Source: Bifidobacterium choladohabitans
Lineage (GTDB): Bacteria > Actinomycetota > Actinomycetes > Actinomycetales > Bifidobacteriaceae
Length of the DNA stretch: 64,000 nt
Assembly: GCF_016102005.1 (NCBI RefSeq)
Contig: NZ_JACFPL010000001.1
Span: 682,001 to 746,000, forward strand
Reading direction: 5' to 3'
Made by a program: the position numbers and the translations under genes
The notes under the pieces: generated by a model
What the model was told of the DNA's origin: nothing
The model's database searches: none
What the model saw: only the letters and a program-made list of their open reading frames with translations
In this document: positions 1 through 8,794 of the stretch, piece by piece
Layout: every line of letters begins with the position of its first letter
How positions within the stretch are numbered: position 1 is the first letter of the stretch

Positions 1-91
1 CATCGACTAATCGCTCACTCGAGCCGTCGAATTCCATAAGCAGAAGGGCCATTATGGTCGACAGAGCAACAATCAGCGGTTTCAGATCCAT
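1..91 (-). CDS. Partial TadC-like Flp pilus membrane protein (N-terminus only)
   Basis: The first 30 codons of a minus-strand gene that runs off the left edge. It begins MDLKPLIVAL and continues with a hydrophobic stretch, as expected for the first membrane segment of a TadC/GspF-type platform protein. The ATG at 91-89 is preceded by GGGAGG at good spacing, and the start overlaps the end of the TadB-like gene by 10 bases, so the two are probably translationally coupled. Placement as the last visible gene of the Tad operon is inferred from gene order, since too little sequence is present for a domain match. Confidence 0.6.
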   Translation of the reverse strand, partial: MDLKPLIVALSTIMALLLMEFDGSSERLVD

Positions 92-744
92 AGATCCTCC
101 CTGTCCAGATCATTCATCAGCAGATGCATCCAAACCAGACCAAGAACATAGAAGGCCGCACCAAGGATCAGGCAGATGGTTCCCGGGCCTGGGCGACATA
201 GGAAGGCCAGTGGTCGCGCACCCATAAACTCTCCCATGATGATTGTCAACGCTGGCAGGGTCGACAGGAGACGAATCGTGGCCTTGGGCACAGCAAAGGC
301 TTTTTCCCGGGCCTCATCCAGTGCCGCCCGCCGCCTCTGCATGGCTGCCACGGTCCGCAGCCCATCCGAAGCCCGGCAACCCAGGATGGCGCTGAGCCCA
401 TAGCAGGCCATCAGAGCCTGGGCCATAATCGTCAGAGTCGGCCCCCGTTCCTGGGGCAGGCATCGGTTCTCCAACATGGCCATGACATGTTCCGGCGTGA
501 CCTCCCGGGTGGCGAAACGTCGCCCGGATGCCTCCTCGAAAGCCTCTACCAGACCTCCTCCATTGTCGACATAGGCAAGCAGGGAAGTGATCAGCACCGC
601 CATACCAGGCCGGTCCGACTGTGCGGAGGGCCTGACAGACATGGCCTTCAGTCTTGTAGCTGCATCGCCGCTATGCGCAAGCAGGGCCAGACAGGCAATA
701 GTCGTCATCATCGCAGCCAGCCAGGCTGCAATCTCGTCATTCAT
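82..744 (-). CDS. TadB-like Flp pilus assembly membrane protein
   Basis: A 220-residue membrane protein directly downstream of TadA. Hydrophobic segments are visible near residues 5-25, around 105-125 and in two spans near the C-terminus (about 155-175 and 185-210), the layout of a short TadB/GspF-type inner-membrane platform protein that anchors the TadA motor. The start chosen is the ATG at 744, with GAGGTGG five bases upstream. A TTG at 756 would abut the TadA stop but would include that ribosome binding site in the coding sequence. Actinobacterial TadB proteins are often this short. The assignment rests on hydrophobicity and operon position more than on motifs. Confidence 0.7.
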   Translation of the reverse strand: MNDEIAAWLAAMMTTIACLALLAHSGDAATRLKAMSVRPSAQSDRPGMAVLITSLLAYVDNGGGLVEAFEEASGRRFATREVTPEHVMAMLENRCLPQERGPTLTIMAQALMACYGLSAILGCRASDGLRTVAAMQRRRAALDEAREKAFAVPKATIRLLSTLPALTIIMGEFMGARPLAFLCRPGPGTICLILGAAFYVLGLVWMHLLMNDLDREDLWI

Positions 745-756
745 AATCCACCTCAA

Positions 757-1845
757 CTAGGGATCGCTCGCCGAGGCGCTGGTCACAATGCCCCACCGCC
801 TGGCAAACTTCGACCAAGCCGTTCCGTAAGTAGCGGTCCCTCGGCCCGTCCAGGTACAGACGGCCTCCCCGATAAGCCGACCGTCGGCGGCAGTTGTCAG
901 TCGGCCAATCTGAGCGATATGTCTATGGCCGCCGGAACGTTCCAGATGGACAACAACGTCAAACGCCCCTTGGGCCAGAGCCGCCAGTGCCTTCGGCTGC
1001 AGCCCCGCCAGCAACCCCAGGGTTGCCAGTCTCGCGGGAACACGTTCCACGTTGTCGGCATGCAGAGTCGCCATGCCGCCCCGATGACCAGAATTGAAAG
1101 CCCGCAACAAATCAGCTATCTCCTCACCCCGGCACTCACCCAGGATTATCCGATCGGGCCGCATGCGCAGTGTGGCCTTGACCAGGTCGACCAGCCCCAC
1201 GCCCCCTGCCCCTTCAACGTTGGGCTCTCTTACAGCCAGGGAAACCGTATTCCTGTGGCCGGCGATACGACCAAGCTCACGGACTTCCTCCACAACGACC
1301 AGCCGCTGCTCCTGTGGACACATGCCCAGCAAGGCCCGCAGGAGCGTGGTCTTGCCGGCACCCGTGCCACCGGTCACCAGAATGCTGGCCCGATTGACCA
1401 CCAGCGCCCGAAGGATGAAGAGCCAGCTGGCGGGACACAGTCCGGCAGCAGCCAGCTCCTCCAGGCCGGGCGGGTGCCTGTTGGGCAGTCTGATGGAAAT
1501 GGCGGCACCCTCGGGGACAAGCGGGGCCAGCACGGCGTGGACTCTGATCCCCTCCCTGCTGGAAGCATCAGCCATGGGGCGAGCATCGTCCAGGCGACGC
1601 CCCAGCTGAGCACATAACTGCACAGCGAAGTCCCTTACAGCTCGAGGTCCAGTAAACCCGGGCCGAATCAGAACCTCCTCCATGCCCGAACCCCGGTCGA
1701 TCCAGACATCGCCCTGCCCGGTCACCGCGATATCAGTCACCGCAGAATCGCTCACCAGCCCATCCAAGTAGCCGAACGTAGGCGGCTGAACCGAATCTTC
1801 ATCGGGGAATGAACCTTCAAGGATTTCCCCACCTCCCCTGCTCAT
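757..1845 (-). CDS. tadA: TadA/CpaF-type pilus assembly ATPase
   Basis: The type II/IV secretion ATPase that powers Flp (Tad) pilus assembly from the cytoplasmic face. The 362-residue protein has Walker A GGTGAGKTT (159-167), an acidic box VVVEEVREL (183-191), the Walker B-like segment RIILGECRG (232-240) and the His box GHRGGMATLHADN (253-265) of the PilT/VirB11/TadA superfamily. Its ATG overlaps the stop of the CpaE-like gene as ATGA, and the TadB-like gene follows immediately, so the operon is tightly packed. Length is normal for the actinobacterial CpaF family. No defect is seen. Confidence 0.93.
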   Translation of the reverse strand: MSRGGGEILEGSFPDEDSVQPPTFGYLDGLVSDSAVTDIAVTGQGDVWIDRGSGMEEVLIRPGFTGPRAVRDFAVQLCAQLGRRLDDARPMADASSREGIRVHAVLAPLVPEGAAISIRLPNRHPPGLEELAAAGLCPASWLFILRALVVNRASILVTGGTGAGKTTLLRALLGMCPQEQRLVVVEEVRELGRIAGHRNTVSLAVREPNVEGAGGVGLVDLVKATLRMRPDRIILGECRGEEIADLLRAFNSGHRGGMATLHADNVERVPARLATLGLLAGLQPKALAALAQGAFDVVVHLERSGGHRHIAQIGRLTTAADGRLIGEAVCTWTGRGTATYGTAWSKFARRWGIVTSASASDP

Positions 1846-2801
1846 TTGACAGCCTCAGACCGAGTCAATCCGCGAGAAGAGACCGGCTCTTCCTTTCTTT
1901 CGCCGACGACGACCATCCCCGCGATCCGCTCCACCAGGGGTTGAAGGGCCCGAGCGTAAGCACGAGGGACCCGTTCCAGGCCACGACCATCCAGAACGGA
2001 TGCCGACAGCTTCGGCTGTGGCTTGAGGACCACGTCCACCGATCGGCCCAGAAACTCCTCCGCCTGTTCCGGGTCGACGCCATGGCTGACCCGATGCTGA
2101 GTGGGCATCATCCCAATCAGAGCCATGGGAGGTCTACAGGAGACCAATTGACTGTCCTGGTCTCGATCACCAGCACCTCTGCGGCCGTTCAGAGCATGGA
2201 GAAGCGCCTTCGCCCGCGCAAGGCCCAGCACGGTCATGTCCACCATCAACAACGAAGGAAGTCCCTTCAGCGAGCGCAGATTACCCAGGCCCTGGCCCCG
2301 ACCGGCATCAATCAGCAGGAGATCAGCAAATCCAGCCATAGCGCTCACGGCTGCGTCCACGTCCCACCAGCCCTGTGGCAGAGCACTCCAGGGATCGTTG
2401 CTGAGCAGCGGGATGCCATCCCAGACCGGCAGCTCTTCACGGAGGGCCTGAGGATCCACCCGGCCCAGGGGAGCGCGGATCCGTCCCAGCCGCATTCCAG
2501 GCGCCCCCTCGATGCCGACCAGGACATCCATCCCTCCGCCATCCAGGTCCAGATCCACCAGAGCGCATGACAGGGCCATGTCCCGAAGCTGTTTGGCCAT
2601 CAGGGCCGTCATGGTCGTCAGCCCAATGCCTCCCGAGGCTGAGAGAAAGACCAGCCCCGTCATAGCGGACCCATATTCTGCTTCTGAGCCACTCCGTCCG
2701 ATGCGGGCATCTCCGCCCGCCGCCCTCTCTGGCCGGTGTTCCAAAGACGACCCGACTGCATTAAAAGAGCGAGGAGTCCATTCAGGCTCCCGCCCTTTCA
2801 T
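1842..2801 (-). CDS. CpaE/TadZ-like (Ssd-type) P-loop protein of the Tad locus
   Basis: A ParA/MinD-superfamily protein heading the Tad operon; family members place the pilus apparatus at the cell pole. The start at 2801 is chosen for AAAGG five bases upstream. The open frame extends further, to 3161, but that stretch is Cys/Trp/Arg-rich and not protein-like, and a later ATG at 2663 has no ribosome binding site. With this start the protein has 319 residues. The P-loop region reads SASGGIGLTT near residues 53-62. The lysine of the usual KGGVGKTT is replaced by leucine, as in atypical CpaE/TadZ or Ssd proteins, so ATP hydrolysis is doubtful. The following LVDLDLDGGG matches the family's Asp-rich strand. 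Confidence 0.75.
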   Translation of the reverse strand: MKGREPEWTPRSFNAVGSSLEHRPERAAGGDARIGRSGSEAEYGSAMTGLVFLSASGGIGLTTMTALMAKQLRDMALSCALVDLDLDGGGMDVLVGIEGAPGMRLGRIRAPLGRVDPQALREELPVWDGIPLLSNDPWSALPQGWWDVDAAVSAMAGFADLLLIDAGRGQGLGNLRSLKGLPSLLMVDMTVLGLARAKALLHALNGRRGAGDRDQDSQLVSCRPPMALIGMMPTQHRVSHGVDPEQAEEFLGRSVDVVLKPQPKLSASVLDGRGLERVPRAYARALQPLVERIAGMVVVGERKEEPVSSRGLTRSEAVK

Positions 2802-3303
2802 GTGGCCTTTTATCATCGTCGGCGGTCTGTCTATGCTCATTCCAGTCATGGCTACCAGTACACCCGCCTCCTGGCATAAGCACCAGTCCACGGAGCCGAT
2901 GTGGTCGAACGACCGTATGCTTCCACATTGCTGCTCCCTCTCTGTGCACAAATGCATCAACACCGCGACACGCCTCGAATTGCAGCATTTTTGAGACCAT
3001 ACCCATGAAAGGCCACAGATGCTCACATGGAAGCGACAGATTCCTCCAAAACCGGCGTATTCGACCTGCCTGAATGCACGCAATCGCACAAAAGACCAAG
3101 CCTGTAGCCTTCTGCGCTCCAACGGGATGAACATGCTTGCCATCGGCCTCGAACCTGGCATAATAGCTTATACAAGGACGGTTCGAGAGCACGGAAGCCC
3201 ACAAAGTGTATGGCCACTAGGACCGATACGTTGGACGGGTGTATAAGACTTGACCGTTGCAACGATGATGTTGTGCAGAGATTCCATCTGGACCGACCTT
3301 GTG

Positions 3304-3331
3304 GGAACGGCCTCCTGCGGGGGGCCGTTCC
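3304..3331 (+). terminator. GC-rich hairpin, possible terminator or leader structure
   Basis: Perfect 9-bp arms GGAACGGCC and GGCCGTTCC with a 10-base loop, followed by TATTTAT. It sits 60 bases upstream of the ppk start. No gene on the plus strand precedes it, so it either ends a small unrecognised transcript or lies in the ppk 5' leader. Confidence 0.45.
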
Positions 3332-3334
3332 TAT

Positions 3335-3343
3335 TTATCCACA
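3335..3343 (+). promoter_or_regulatory. DnaA-box consensus upstream of ppk
   Basis: Exact match to TTATCCACA. A lone box could be chance (roughly 0.5 expected per 64 kb on both strands in random sequence), but a second perfect copy lies in the dnaB upstream region. Confidence 0.35.
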
Positions 3344-3394
3344 AGCTTTATCAACGATTGCAGAGGACGGCACCTGCGAATAGAGTGCTATGGT

Positions 3395-5641
3395 ATGGTT
3401 CAGAAATTTGACGCACCCTCCAAGGCCTTGCTACGCAGCCAGATCGCGGAGCATATTGCCGAGACCGACGGCCAGGCACGACATGTATCCAGGCACTCGG
3501 ATCACCCGGTCTCGCCCTTGCCTGAGGACCGCTATTTCGACCGGGAGCTGAGCTGGCTCAAGTTCAACAAACGCGTGCTTGAACTGGCCGAAGACGAGAG
3601 CGTGCCACTGTTGGAGCGTGCCAACTTCGCCGCCATCTTCGCCAGCAATCTCGATGAGTTCTTCATGGTCCGCGTGGCGGGTCTGAAGCGTCGCGTAGAC
3701 ACCGGCATCGCTGTGACGGCAGCCAGCGGAATGAGCCCTCGCCAGCAACTGAGGGCCATCTCCGAGCAGGCGCACAAGCTTCAGGACGAGCATGCCCACT
3801 ATGTCATCGACCACATCCTGCCGGATCTGGCCACCGAAAGCATCATTCTGCTGAGCTGGACACAACTGAGCAGCCAGGAGCAGGAACGGCTCACCAACTT
3901 CTTCCGCAACCAGGTCTTTCCGGTGCTGACCCCGCTGGCTGTCGACCCGGCCCATCCCTTCCCCTATATCTCAGGCAACTCCCTGAATCTGGCGGTCCTG
4001 GTGGAGAACCCGACCTCGGGCAAGACCCACTTCGCCCGCGTCAAGATTCCTGACAACCTCTCCCGTCTGGTTCCTGTGGACGATCTGACCGATGAGGAGG
4101 GCCGGGAAGAACGCTACGGATTCATCACCATGGAGAACCTGATCATCGCCCACTTGGAATACCTCTTCCCAGGCATGATCATCAAGGAGGCCCGCTCCTT
4201 CCGCGTCACCCGCAACGAAGACATTGATGTGGAGGAGGACGACGCCGAAAACCTGCTCAACGCCATGGAGAAGGAACTGCTGCAGCGGCGGTTCGGACCG
4301 CCCATCCGCCTGGAGATTTCCGACTCCGCTTCTCCCTTCCTCTCCCAGCTGCTGGCCAGCAAGCTCCGGGTCAACCAGGAAGAGGTCTATCGGCTTCCAG
4401 CCCCCTTGGACTGCACGGTCCTGTTCGAGCTGCAGTCCATCGACCGGGCGGATCTCAAATTCCGTCCCTTCATTCCCACCACCAACCGACAGATAGCCGA
4501 GGTGGAATCCAGCCAGGCCCAGGACATCTTCGCGGCCATCCGCGAGCATGACATCCTCCTTCACCACCCCTATGACTCCTTCTCCACCTCGGTCCAGGCC
4601 TTCCTGGAGCAGGCGGCGGCCGATCCGCGAGTGCTGGCCATCAAGCAGACCCTCTACCGGACCTCGGGCAACTCGCCCATCATCAATGCCCTGGTGGATG
4701 CCGCGCACGCCGGCAAGCAGGTCCTGGCCCTGGTCGAGATCAAGGCCCGGTTCGATGAGGAGGCCAATATCGCCTGGGCCCGTCAGCTGGAACGGGCCGG
4801 CGTCCATGTGGTCTATGGAATCGTGGGGCTCAAGACCCACTGCAAGCTCTCCCTGGTGGTCCGTCAGGAGCAGGACGGCCTGCGTCGTTACTGCCACGTG
4901 GGCACCGGCAACTACAACCCAAAGACCGCCCGCCAGTACACCGACCTGGGCCTGCTCACCTGCGACCCGGTGGTGGGGCAGGACCTGACCCGGCTCTTCA
5001 ACCAGCTGTCAGGCTATGCGCCCAAGTCCTCCTTCCACCGTCTGCTGGTAGCTCCACGCACGGTACGCTCGGGGCTGCTGCAGCGAATCGCCCGCGAGGA
5101 AGAGACCGCTCTGAGCGGCAAGCCTGCGTGGATACGGATCAAGGTCAACTCCCTGGTGGATGAAAAGATCATCGACGCCCTTTACCGGGCCAGCCAGGCG
5201 GGGGTCCGCATCGACATCGTGGAGCGGGGCATCTGCGCCCTGAAGCCAGGTGTGCCCGGGCTGAGCGAGAATATCCGAGTCCACTCCATCCTGGGACGGT
5301 TCCTGGAGCACAGCCGTATCTTCGCCTTCGCCAACTCCCAGGGTCCCCAGATTGGCGAGGGCCCCCTGGCCGGGCCGGAGGTCTGGATAGGTTCTGCCGA
5401 CCTGATGCACCGCAACCTGGACCGCCGTGTAGAGGCGCTGGTCCGCATCACTGCGCCCGAGCAGGTGCAGGGACTGATCGACTACGTGGATCTGCAGATG
5501 GCCGACAGCACCAGCTCCTGGCACATGCAGCCTGACGGCACCTACGTACGACACAGCCGGGATGATCAGGGTCGGCCTCTGGTCGATTCGCAGGAGTATC
5601 TGATCGACCGTCACGCCCGAACACCCAGGGCCAGGCGATGA
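3395..5641 (+). CDS. ppk: Polyphosphate kinase
   Basis: Reversibly transfers the terminal phosphate of ATP to long-chain polyphosphate. The 748-residue protein carries the PPK1 N-terminal signature [20 protein letters not shown] and [12 protein letters not shown], then phospholipase-D-like halves including [10 protein letters not shown], the autophosphorylated-His segment GLKTHCKL and the [13 protein letters not shown] stretch. The open frame reaches back to 3299, but that part overlaps the hairpin and DnaA box and is not protein-like. The ATG at 3395 ([10 protein letters not shown]) is the first sensible start, though it lacks a strong ribosome binding site. A mutT1-type gene follows 60 bases downstream, the same pairing as ppk1-mutT1 in mycobacteria. 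The C-terminus is Arg-rich but complete. Confidence 0.95.
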   Translation: MVQKFDAPSKALLRSQIAEHIAETDGQARHVSRHSDHPVSPLPEDRYFDRELSWLKFNKRVLELAEDESVPLLERANFAAIFASNLDEFFMVRVAGLKRRVDTGIAVTAASGMSPRQQLRAISEQAHKLQDEHAHYVIDHILPDLATESIILLSWTQLSSQEQERLTNFFRNQVFPVLTPLAVDPAHPFPYISGNSLNLAVLVENPTSGKTHFARVKIPDNLSRLVPVDDLTDEEGREERYGFITMENLIIAHLEYLFPGMIIKEARSFRVTRNEDIDVEEDDAENLLNAMEKELLQRRFGPPIRLEISDSASPFLSQLLASKLRVNQEEVYRLPAPLDCTVLFELQSIDRADLKFRPFIPTTNRQIAEVESSQAQDIFAAIREHDILLHHPYDSFSTSVQAFLEQAAADPRVLAIKQTLYRTSGNSPIINALVDAAHAGKQVLALVEIKARFDEEANIAWARQLERAGVHVVYGIVGLKTHCKLSLVVRQEQDGLRRYCHVGTGNYNPKTARQYTDLGLLTCDPVVGQDLTRLFNQLSGYAPKSSFHRLLVAPRTVRSGLLQRIAREEETALSGKPAWIRIKVNSLVDEKIIDALYRASQAGVRIDIVERGICALKPGVPGLSENIRVHSILGRFLEHSRIFAFANSQGPQIGEGPLAGPEVWIGSADLMHRNLDRRVEALVRITAPEQVQGLIDYVDLQMADSTSSWHMQPDGTYVRHSRDDQGRPLVDSQEYLIDRHARTPRARR

Positions 5642-5702
5642 TGATGCGCCTCCAGGCCGGCAGGTCCGCCGCCAAGGTGGACAATAGGAATGGCACCCAA
5701 CC

Positions 5703-6782
5703 ATGAGCAGGACGGTCGAGGCAGCCGGAGCCATCCTCTACCGGTGGCGCACAAACTTCCAGGGATGGATGAAATTCAGCGACGACGGCCGGGCAGCCCC
5801 TGGAGCCAGCCCCCGATCCGACCTCGATGAGCTGGAGCTCTGCCTGGTCCATCGTCCCAAGTACGACGACTGGAGCTGGCCAAAGGGCAAACTGGAAAAT
5901 CGTGAGACCCACATGCGGGCGGCCGTGCGCGAGGTCGGTGAGGAGACAGGCTGTCTTGTCCGGCTTGGGCCCTATCTGGGGGATGCCGAATATCCGCTGA
6001 ACAACGAGGGCCGGCGCAGGGGCGGCAAAGGCGGCAGGCTCAAACATATCTGCTACTGGATGGCCACACCGACCGACCCGGAACATGCCGCCGGTCAGAG
6101 CGCATTGCTGGGGCCCATCCACCGGCCTGATTCCAGGGAAGTCGACCAGATACGATGGGTCGGAGCCTCCGAAGCCCGCAAACTGTTGACCCACCCCAGC
6201 GACAGAACCATACTGGACGCCTTCGTGGACCGGGTGGAGCAGGGCGGCATCCGGGCTCGTCAGCTGATCATTGTCCGCCACGGCAAGGCAGTTGCCCGGA
6301 AGGAGTGGACAGGCAAGGATGCAAATCGTCCTCTGACCCCCAAGGGCGCTGGCACCTCCTACGCCCTGGCTCGGGAACTGGCCTGCTTCGCGCCCGACCG
6401 CCTCCTGTCCTCCCCCTGGATCCGCTGTGTGCAGACATTGCGACCCTACGCCGACGAAGTAGGCTTGCCCATGGAGATGGTGGCCTGCCTGACGGAGACC
6501 TCCTACCACCGACGCCCGGACCAGGCCCACAGCTGGCTGGACAGGCAGATGGCCGACCTGCTGACAGGCAACCGGACCACCATGATCTGCATGCATCGCC
6601 CGGTCCTGGGAGGTATCTTTGAAAAGCTGCGCGGGCTCTGCTCCAGCGGATCGCTGTCCAAACGGCTGCCCGACGACTCCCCTTTCATGCCCACCGGCAA
6701 CGCCATCGTCCTCAGTCTGACCGGCAATCCCAATCATCCGACCATCATCGACATACAGAAGGTGACTCCCATTGTCTACTGA
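5703..6782 (+). CDS. mutT1: MutT1-type Nudix hydrolase fused to a histidine phosphatase domain
   Basis: A two-domain housekeeping enzyme of 359 residues. The N-terminal half holds a complete Nudix box (G-x5-E-x7-REVGEETG, about residues 62-82), including the REVxEExG metal-binding core. The C-terminal half begins LIIVRHGKAVARKEW, with the RHG catalytic histidine of the phosphoglycerate mutase/SixA superfamily. Mycobacterial MutT1 has the same arrangement and degrades oxidised guanine nucleotides and diadenosine polyphosphates. The gene sits right after ppk as in mycobacteria, which supports a role in nucleotide or phosphate housekeeping. Its last bases overlap the next gene. Confidence 0.88.
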   Translation: MSRTVEAAGAILYRWRTNFQGWMKFSDDGRAAPGASPRSDLDELELCLVHRPKYDDWSWPKGKLENRETHMRAAVREVGEETGCLVRLGPYLGDAEYPLNNEGRRRGGKGGRLKHICYWMATPTDPEHAAGQSALLGPIHRPDSREVDQIRWVGASEARKLLTHPSDRTILDAFVDRVEQGGIRARQLIIVRHGKAVARKEWTGKDANRPLTPKGAGTSYALARELACFAPDRLLSSPWIRCVQTLRPYADEVGLPMEMVACLTETSYHRRPDQAHSWLDRQMADLLTGNRTTMICMHRPVLGGIFEKLRGLCSSGSLSKRLPDDSPFMPTGNAIVLSLTGNPNHPTIIDIQKVTPIVY

Positions 6783-7491
6783 CAGCAACTCCAGAATCGG
6801 CTCATCCTCAATCCGCTCCTCCCGCACAGGATTCGTGGCCTCCGGCACCGGAGCATCCCGGCCCTCACGCCCAGGCCAGCTGGACCCGGCCATCGCCGAT
6901 CAGCTCTCCGGAGGCATGGACCCCCAGCAGATCAGCGAAATGAGCCATGTTTCGGCGGCCTCCCTCTTGGACCGGGTCCACCACAGCACCGATCCAGCCA
7001 TCGTCAAACGGGTTCTGACCCTGGTAGACCGTGAGGGCGTGGATGTCGTAGCCGAGCTCTGGAGCGACAGCGACCCCGACTCTCTGCCCGGCATTCTTTG
7101 GCGACTCTACATGCTTCGCAGCTGGATGCGTAAGGACGCTGATGGAATCAGTCGTCTGTGGAGGCTGGGCGAACCCACCGACACCGCCGCATCAGCTATA
7201 GCCGGGGTGGATCAGGCCCCGGAGGCCGACGACATCATCCGAACCGCCGACTCCATCCTCTCCGGAGCCTTCACCGGCGACTTCGCCATAGCCCTGGAAC
7301 GGGCCGGAGCCTTTTGCGACGTGATCGCCCGCGGCATCAAGACCACCATCCGGGATGCCCAGAGCCGGCAGCTGGACGGTCAGGAGGCCAAGGAGGTGGA
7401 CGCGGCCCAGCGCACCGTCAACTCCCTCAACCAGACGGCCCGTGACTTCATGCGGGGCGCATCGCTCTGGCGGCGGGGACGGCTGGAGTAG
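6772..7491 (+). CDS. Conserved-looking hypothetical protein, translationally coupled to mutT1
   Basis: A 239-residue soluble protein I do not recognise. It starts at a TTG (6772) inside the end of mutT1, with GAAGGTG about seven bases upstream, so coupling is likely. The first 35 residues are Ser/Arg-rich and probably disordered. The rest is mostly helical, with repeated DP and acidic motifs and the segment LPGILWRLYMLRSWMRKD near residues 104-121. There is no signal peptide, membrane span or recognisable catalytic motif. Its place in the ppk-mutT1 unit suggests co-expression, nothing more specific. Confidence 0.75.
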   Translation: MSTDSNSRIGSSSIRSSRTGFVASGTGASRPSRPGQLDPAIADQLSGGMDPQQISEMSHVSAASLLDRVHHSTDPAIVKRVLTLVDREGVDVVAELWSDSDPDSLPGILWRLYMLRSWMRKDADGISRLWRLGEPTDTAASAIAGVDQAPEADDIIRTADSILSGAFTGDFAIALERAGAFCDVIARGIKTTIRDAQSRQLDGQEAKEVDAAQRTVNSLNQTARDFMRGASLWRRGRLE

Positions 7492-7739
7492 AATCCGCCA
7501 CCCTTTCATGCCGGAAGCGTAAGCGCGCCGTGAACACGGATCAGACCCCGGCATGCCCTACAATGAGGACTGCGTCGGACCATGGCTAAGCCCCGGGCTC
7601 CGTTTGTTGCCGCTGCGAGCGGCGTTTGCGCCGACAGGCGCTTGCATGGTTCGGCGTTTTCATTTTCATTCCCAAATCGAAGCCAGCATGGCTTGCCGGT
7701 CGCTACCAGAAGCCGACCCGCTGAGCTACGCTGAGAGGT
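7492..7739 (+). promoter_or_regulatory. upp leader with two consecutive hairpins
   Basis: The region before upp contains two adjacent perfect stem-loops: GCCGCT/AGCGGC at 7609-7623 and GCGCC/GGCGC at 7628-7641, followed by a T-rich stretch (GTTTTCATTTTCATT). A possible -10 (CTACAAT) lies near 7558-7564. The arrangement could be an attenuator for pyrimidine control or the terminator of the upstream unit. I cannot identify a PyrR site. Confidence 0.35.
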
Positions 7740-8378
7740 ATGGAACTTCACGTACTGGAACACCCGCTGATCGAGCACAAGCTGACCGTACTGCGGGACA
7801 AAAACACCCCTTCCAACACCTTCCGCGAGCTGATCAGCGAACTGGTCATGCTTGAGGCCTACGAGGCCACCCGCAATCTGGACATCGAGGACCACCCCAT
7901 CGAGACCCCGGTCGCTCCCATGGTGGGCAAGAAGCTCTGCTCCCCGCGCCCCATGGTGGTCCCCATCCTGCGCGCCGGACTGGGCATGCTTGACGGCATG
8001 ACCCGTCTGCTGCCTACCGCTGAGGTCGGATTCCTCGGTCTCAAGCGCGACGAGAACACCCTGGACATCATCACCTACGCCAACCGCCTGCCTGAGGACC
8101 TCTCCGGCCGTCAGTGCTTCCTGCTGGATCCCATGCTGGCAACCGGTGGCACCCTGATCGCCGCCACCAAGTACCTGGCCGAGCGCGGCGCCAAGGATGT
8201 GACCTCCATCAACATTCTGGCCGCTCCCGAAGGCCTGAACCGCCTCAAAGAGGAGATGGACCCCTCCATCAACCTCAAGGTGGTGGTCTGCGCAGTCGAT
8301 CAGAAACTGAACGAGCACGCCTACATCGTGCCCGGCCTGGGCGATGCCGGCGACCGCCTCTATGGCGTCATCGACTGA
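7740..8378 (+). CDS. upp: Uracil phosphoribosyltransferase
   Basis: Pyrimidine salvage enzyme making UMP from uracil and PRPP. The 212-residue sequence matches the family from end to end: [13 protein letters not shown] (75-87), the PRPP-binding loop [11 protein letters not shown] (128-138), and the C-terminal uracil-binding segment [15 protein letters not shown]. The ATG follows GAGAGGT closely. Length is typical. A strong terminator lies just downstream, so the gene is probably transcribed alone or as the last gene from the leader upstream. Confidence 0.97.
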   Translation: MELHVLEHPLIEHKLTVLRDKNTPSNTFRELISELVMLEAYEATRNLDIEDHPIETPVAPMVGKKLCSPRPMVVPILRAGLGMLDGMTRLLPTAEVGFLGLKRDENTLDIITYANRLPEDLSGRQCFLLDPMLATGGTLIAATKYLAERGAKDVTSINILAAPEGLNRLKEEMDPSINLKVVVCAVDQKLNEHAYIVPGLGDAGDRLYGVID

Positions 8379-8416
8379 ATCAACGAATTGATGGGGGCAC
8401 GAATCCCATCCCTGAC

Positions 8417-8452
8417 AAGGACCTGAATCCTGCGCGATTCGGGTCCTTTTTT
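8417..8452 (+). terminator. Rho-independent terminator after upp
   Basis: Stem AAGGACCTGAATC paired with GATTCGGGTCCTT (one G-T pair) around a short loop, followed by a run of six T. A clear intrinsic terminator 38 bases after the upp stop. Confidence 0.9.
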
Positions 8453-8794
8453 CAGCGGTATTCGATGGCCCTCCCGGCGGACGCTGCGCAAGATGGACCA
8501 GGCTTTCCTCCCCTACCCCGTCAGCGAGGATAGGCTGGCTATGAAACGTCGCTATAGAAACTGCTGACTCTGCGATGCCATAGAGCTTGGCGGACCGATC
8601 CCCATGGTCTGTAATCCTCCCGACCTCTATCCTCCCGACCTCTATCCTCTTGCCCCGCCTCTTGCACAAGGGCGCCTAATCGCTCGTCGCCACCCTGGTT
8701 CTCCCCTGGTCTGACCCTGAAAACACCCTGAGTGGGCTATCTCCCGGTGTTGCAATAAGAACAGCAGCATTCAAGGGTGAGAAAGGAGCACACC
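8453..8794. other. Intergenic region upstream of the FtsX-type permease
   Basis: About 340 bases with no gene that I can support. It contains the small tandem repeat at 8614-8650 and, just before the permease, the ribosome binding site AAAGGAG. A promoter is expected here but no convincing -35/-10 pair stands out. Confidence 0.4.
8614..8650. repeat. 15-bp tandem repeat, 2.5 copies
   Basis: The unit ATCCTCCCGACCTCT occurs twice in direct succession (8614-8628, 8629-8643) and is followed by a partial third copy ATCCTCT. It lies about 145 bases upstream of the permease start, so copy number could affect promoter architecture. Confidence 0.75.

Larger units (their letters stand above)
2802..3394. 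other. Intergenic region between the divergent Tad operon and ppk
   Basis: About 590 bases with no convincing gene. It must hold the promoters for both divergent units. It contains a strong hairpin (3304-3331) and a perfect DnaA-box 9-mer (3335-3343). Base composition is more AT-rich than the flanking genes. I could not place a clear -35/-10 pair. Confidence 0.5.

Noticed and set aside
2802-3161. N-terminal extension of the CpaE-like gene
   Set aside because: The translation is rich in Cys, Trp and Arg without protein-like pattern, while the ATG at 2801 has a ribosome binding site.
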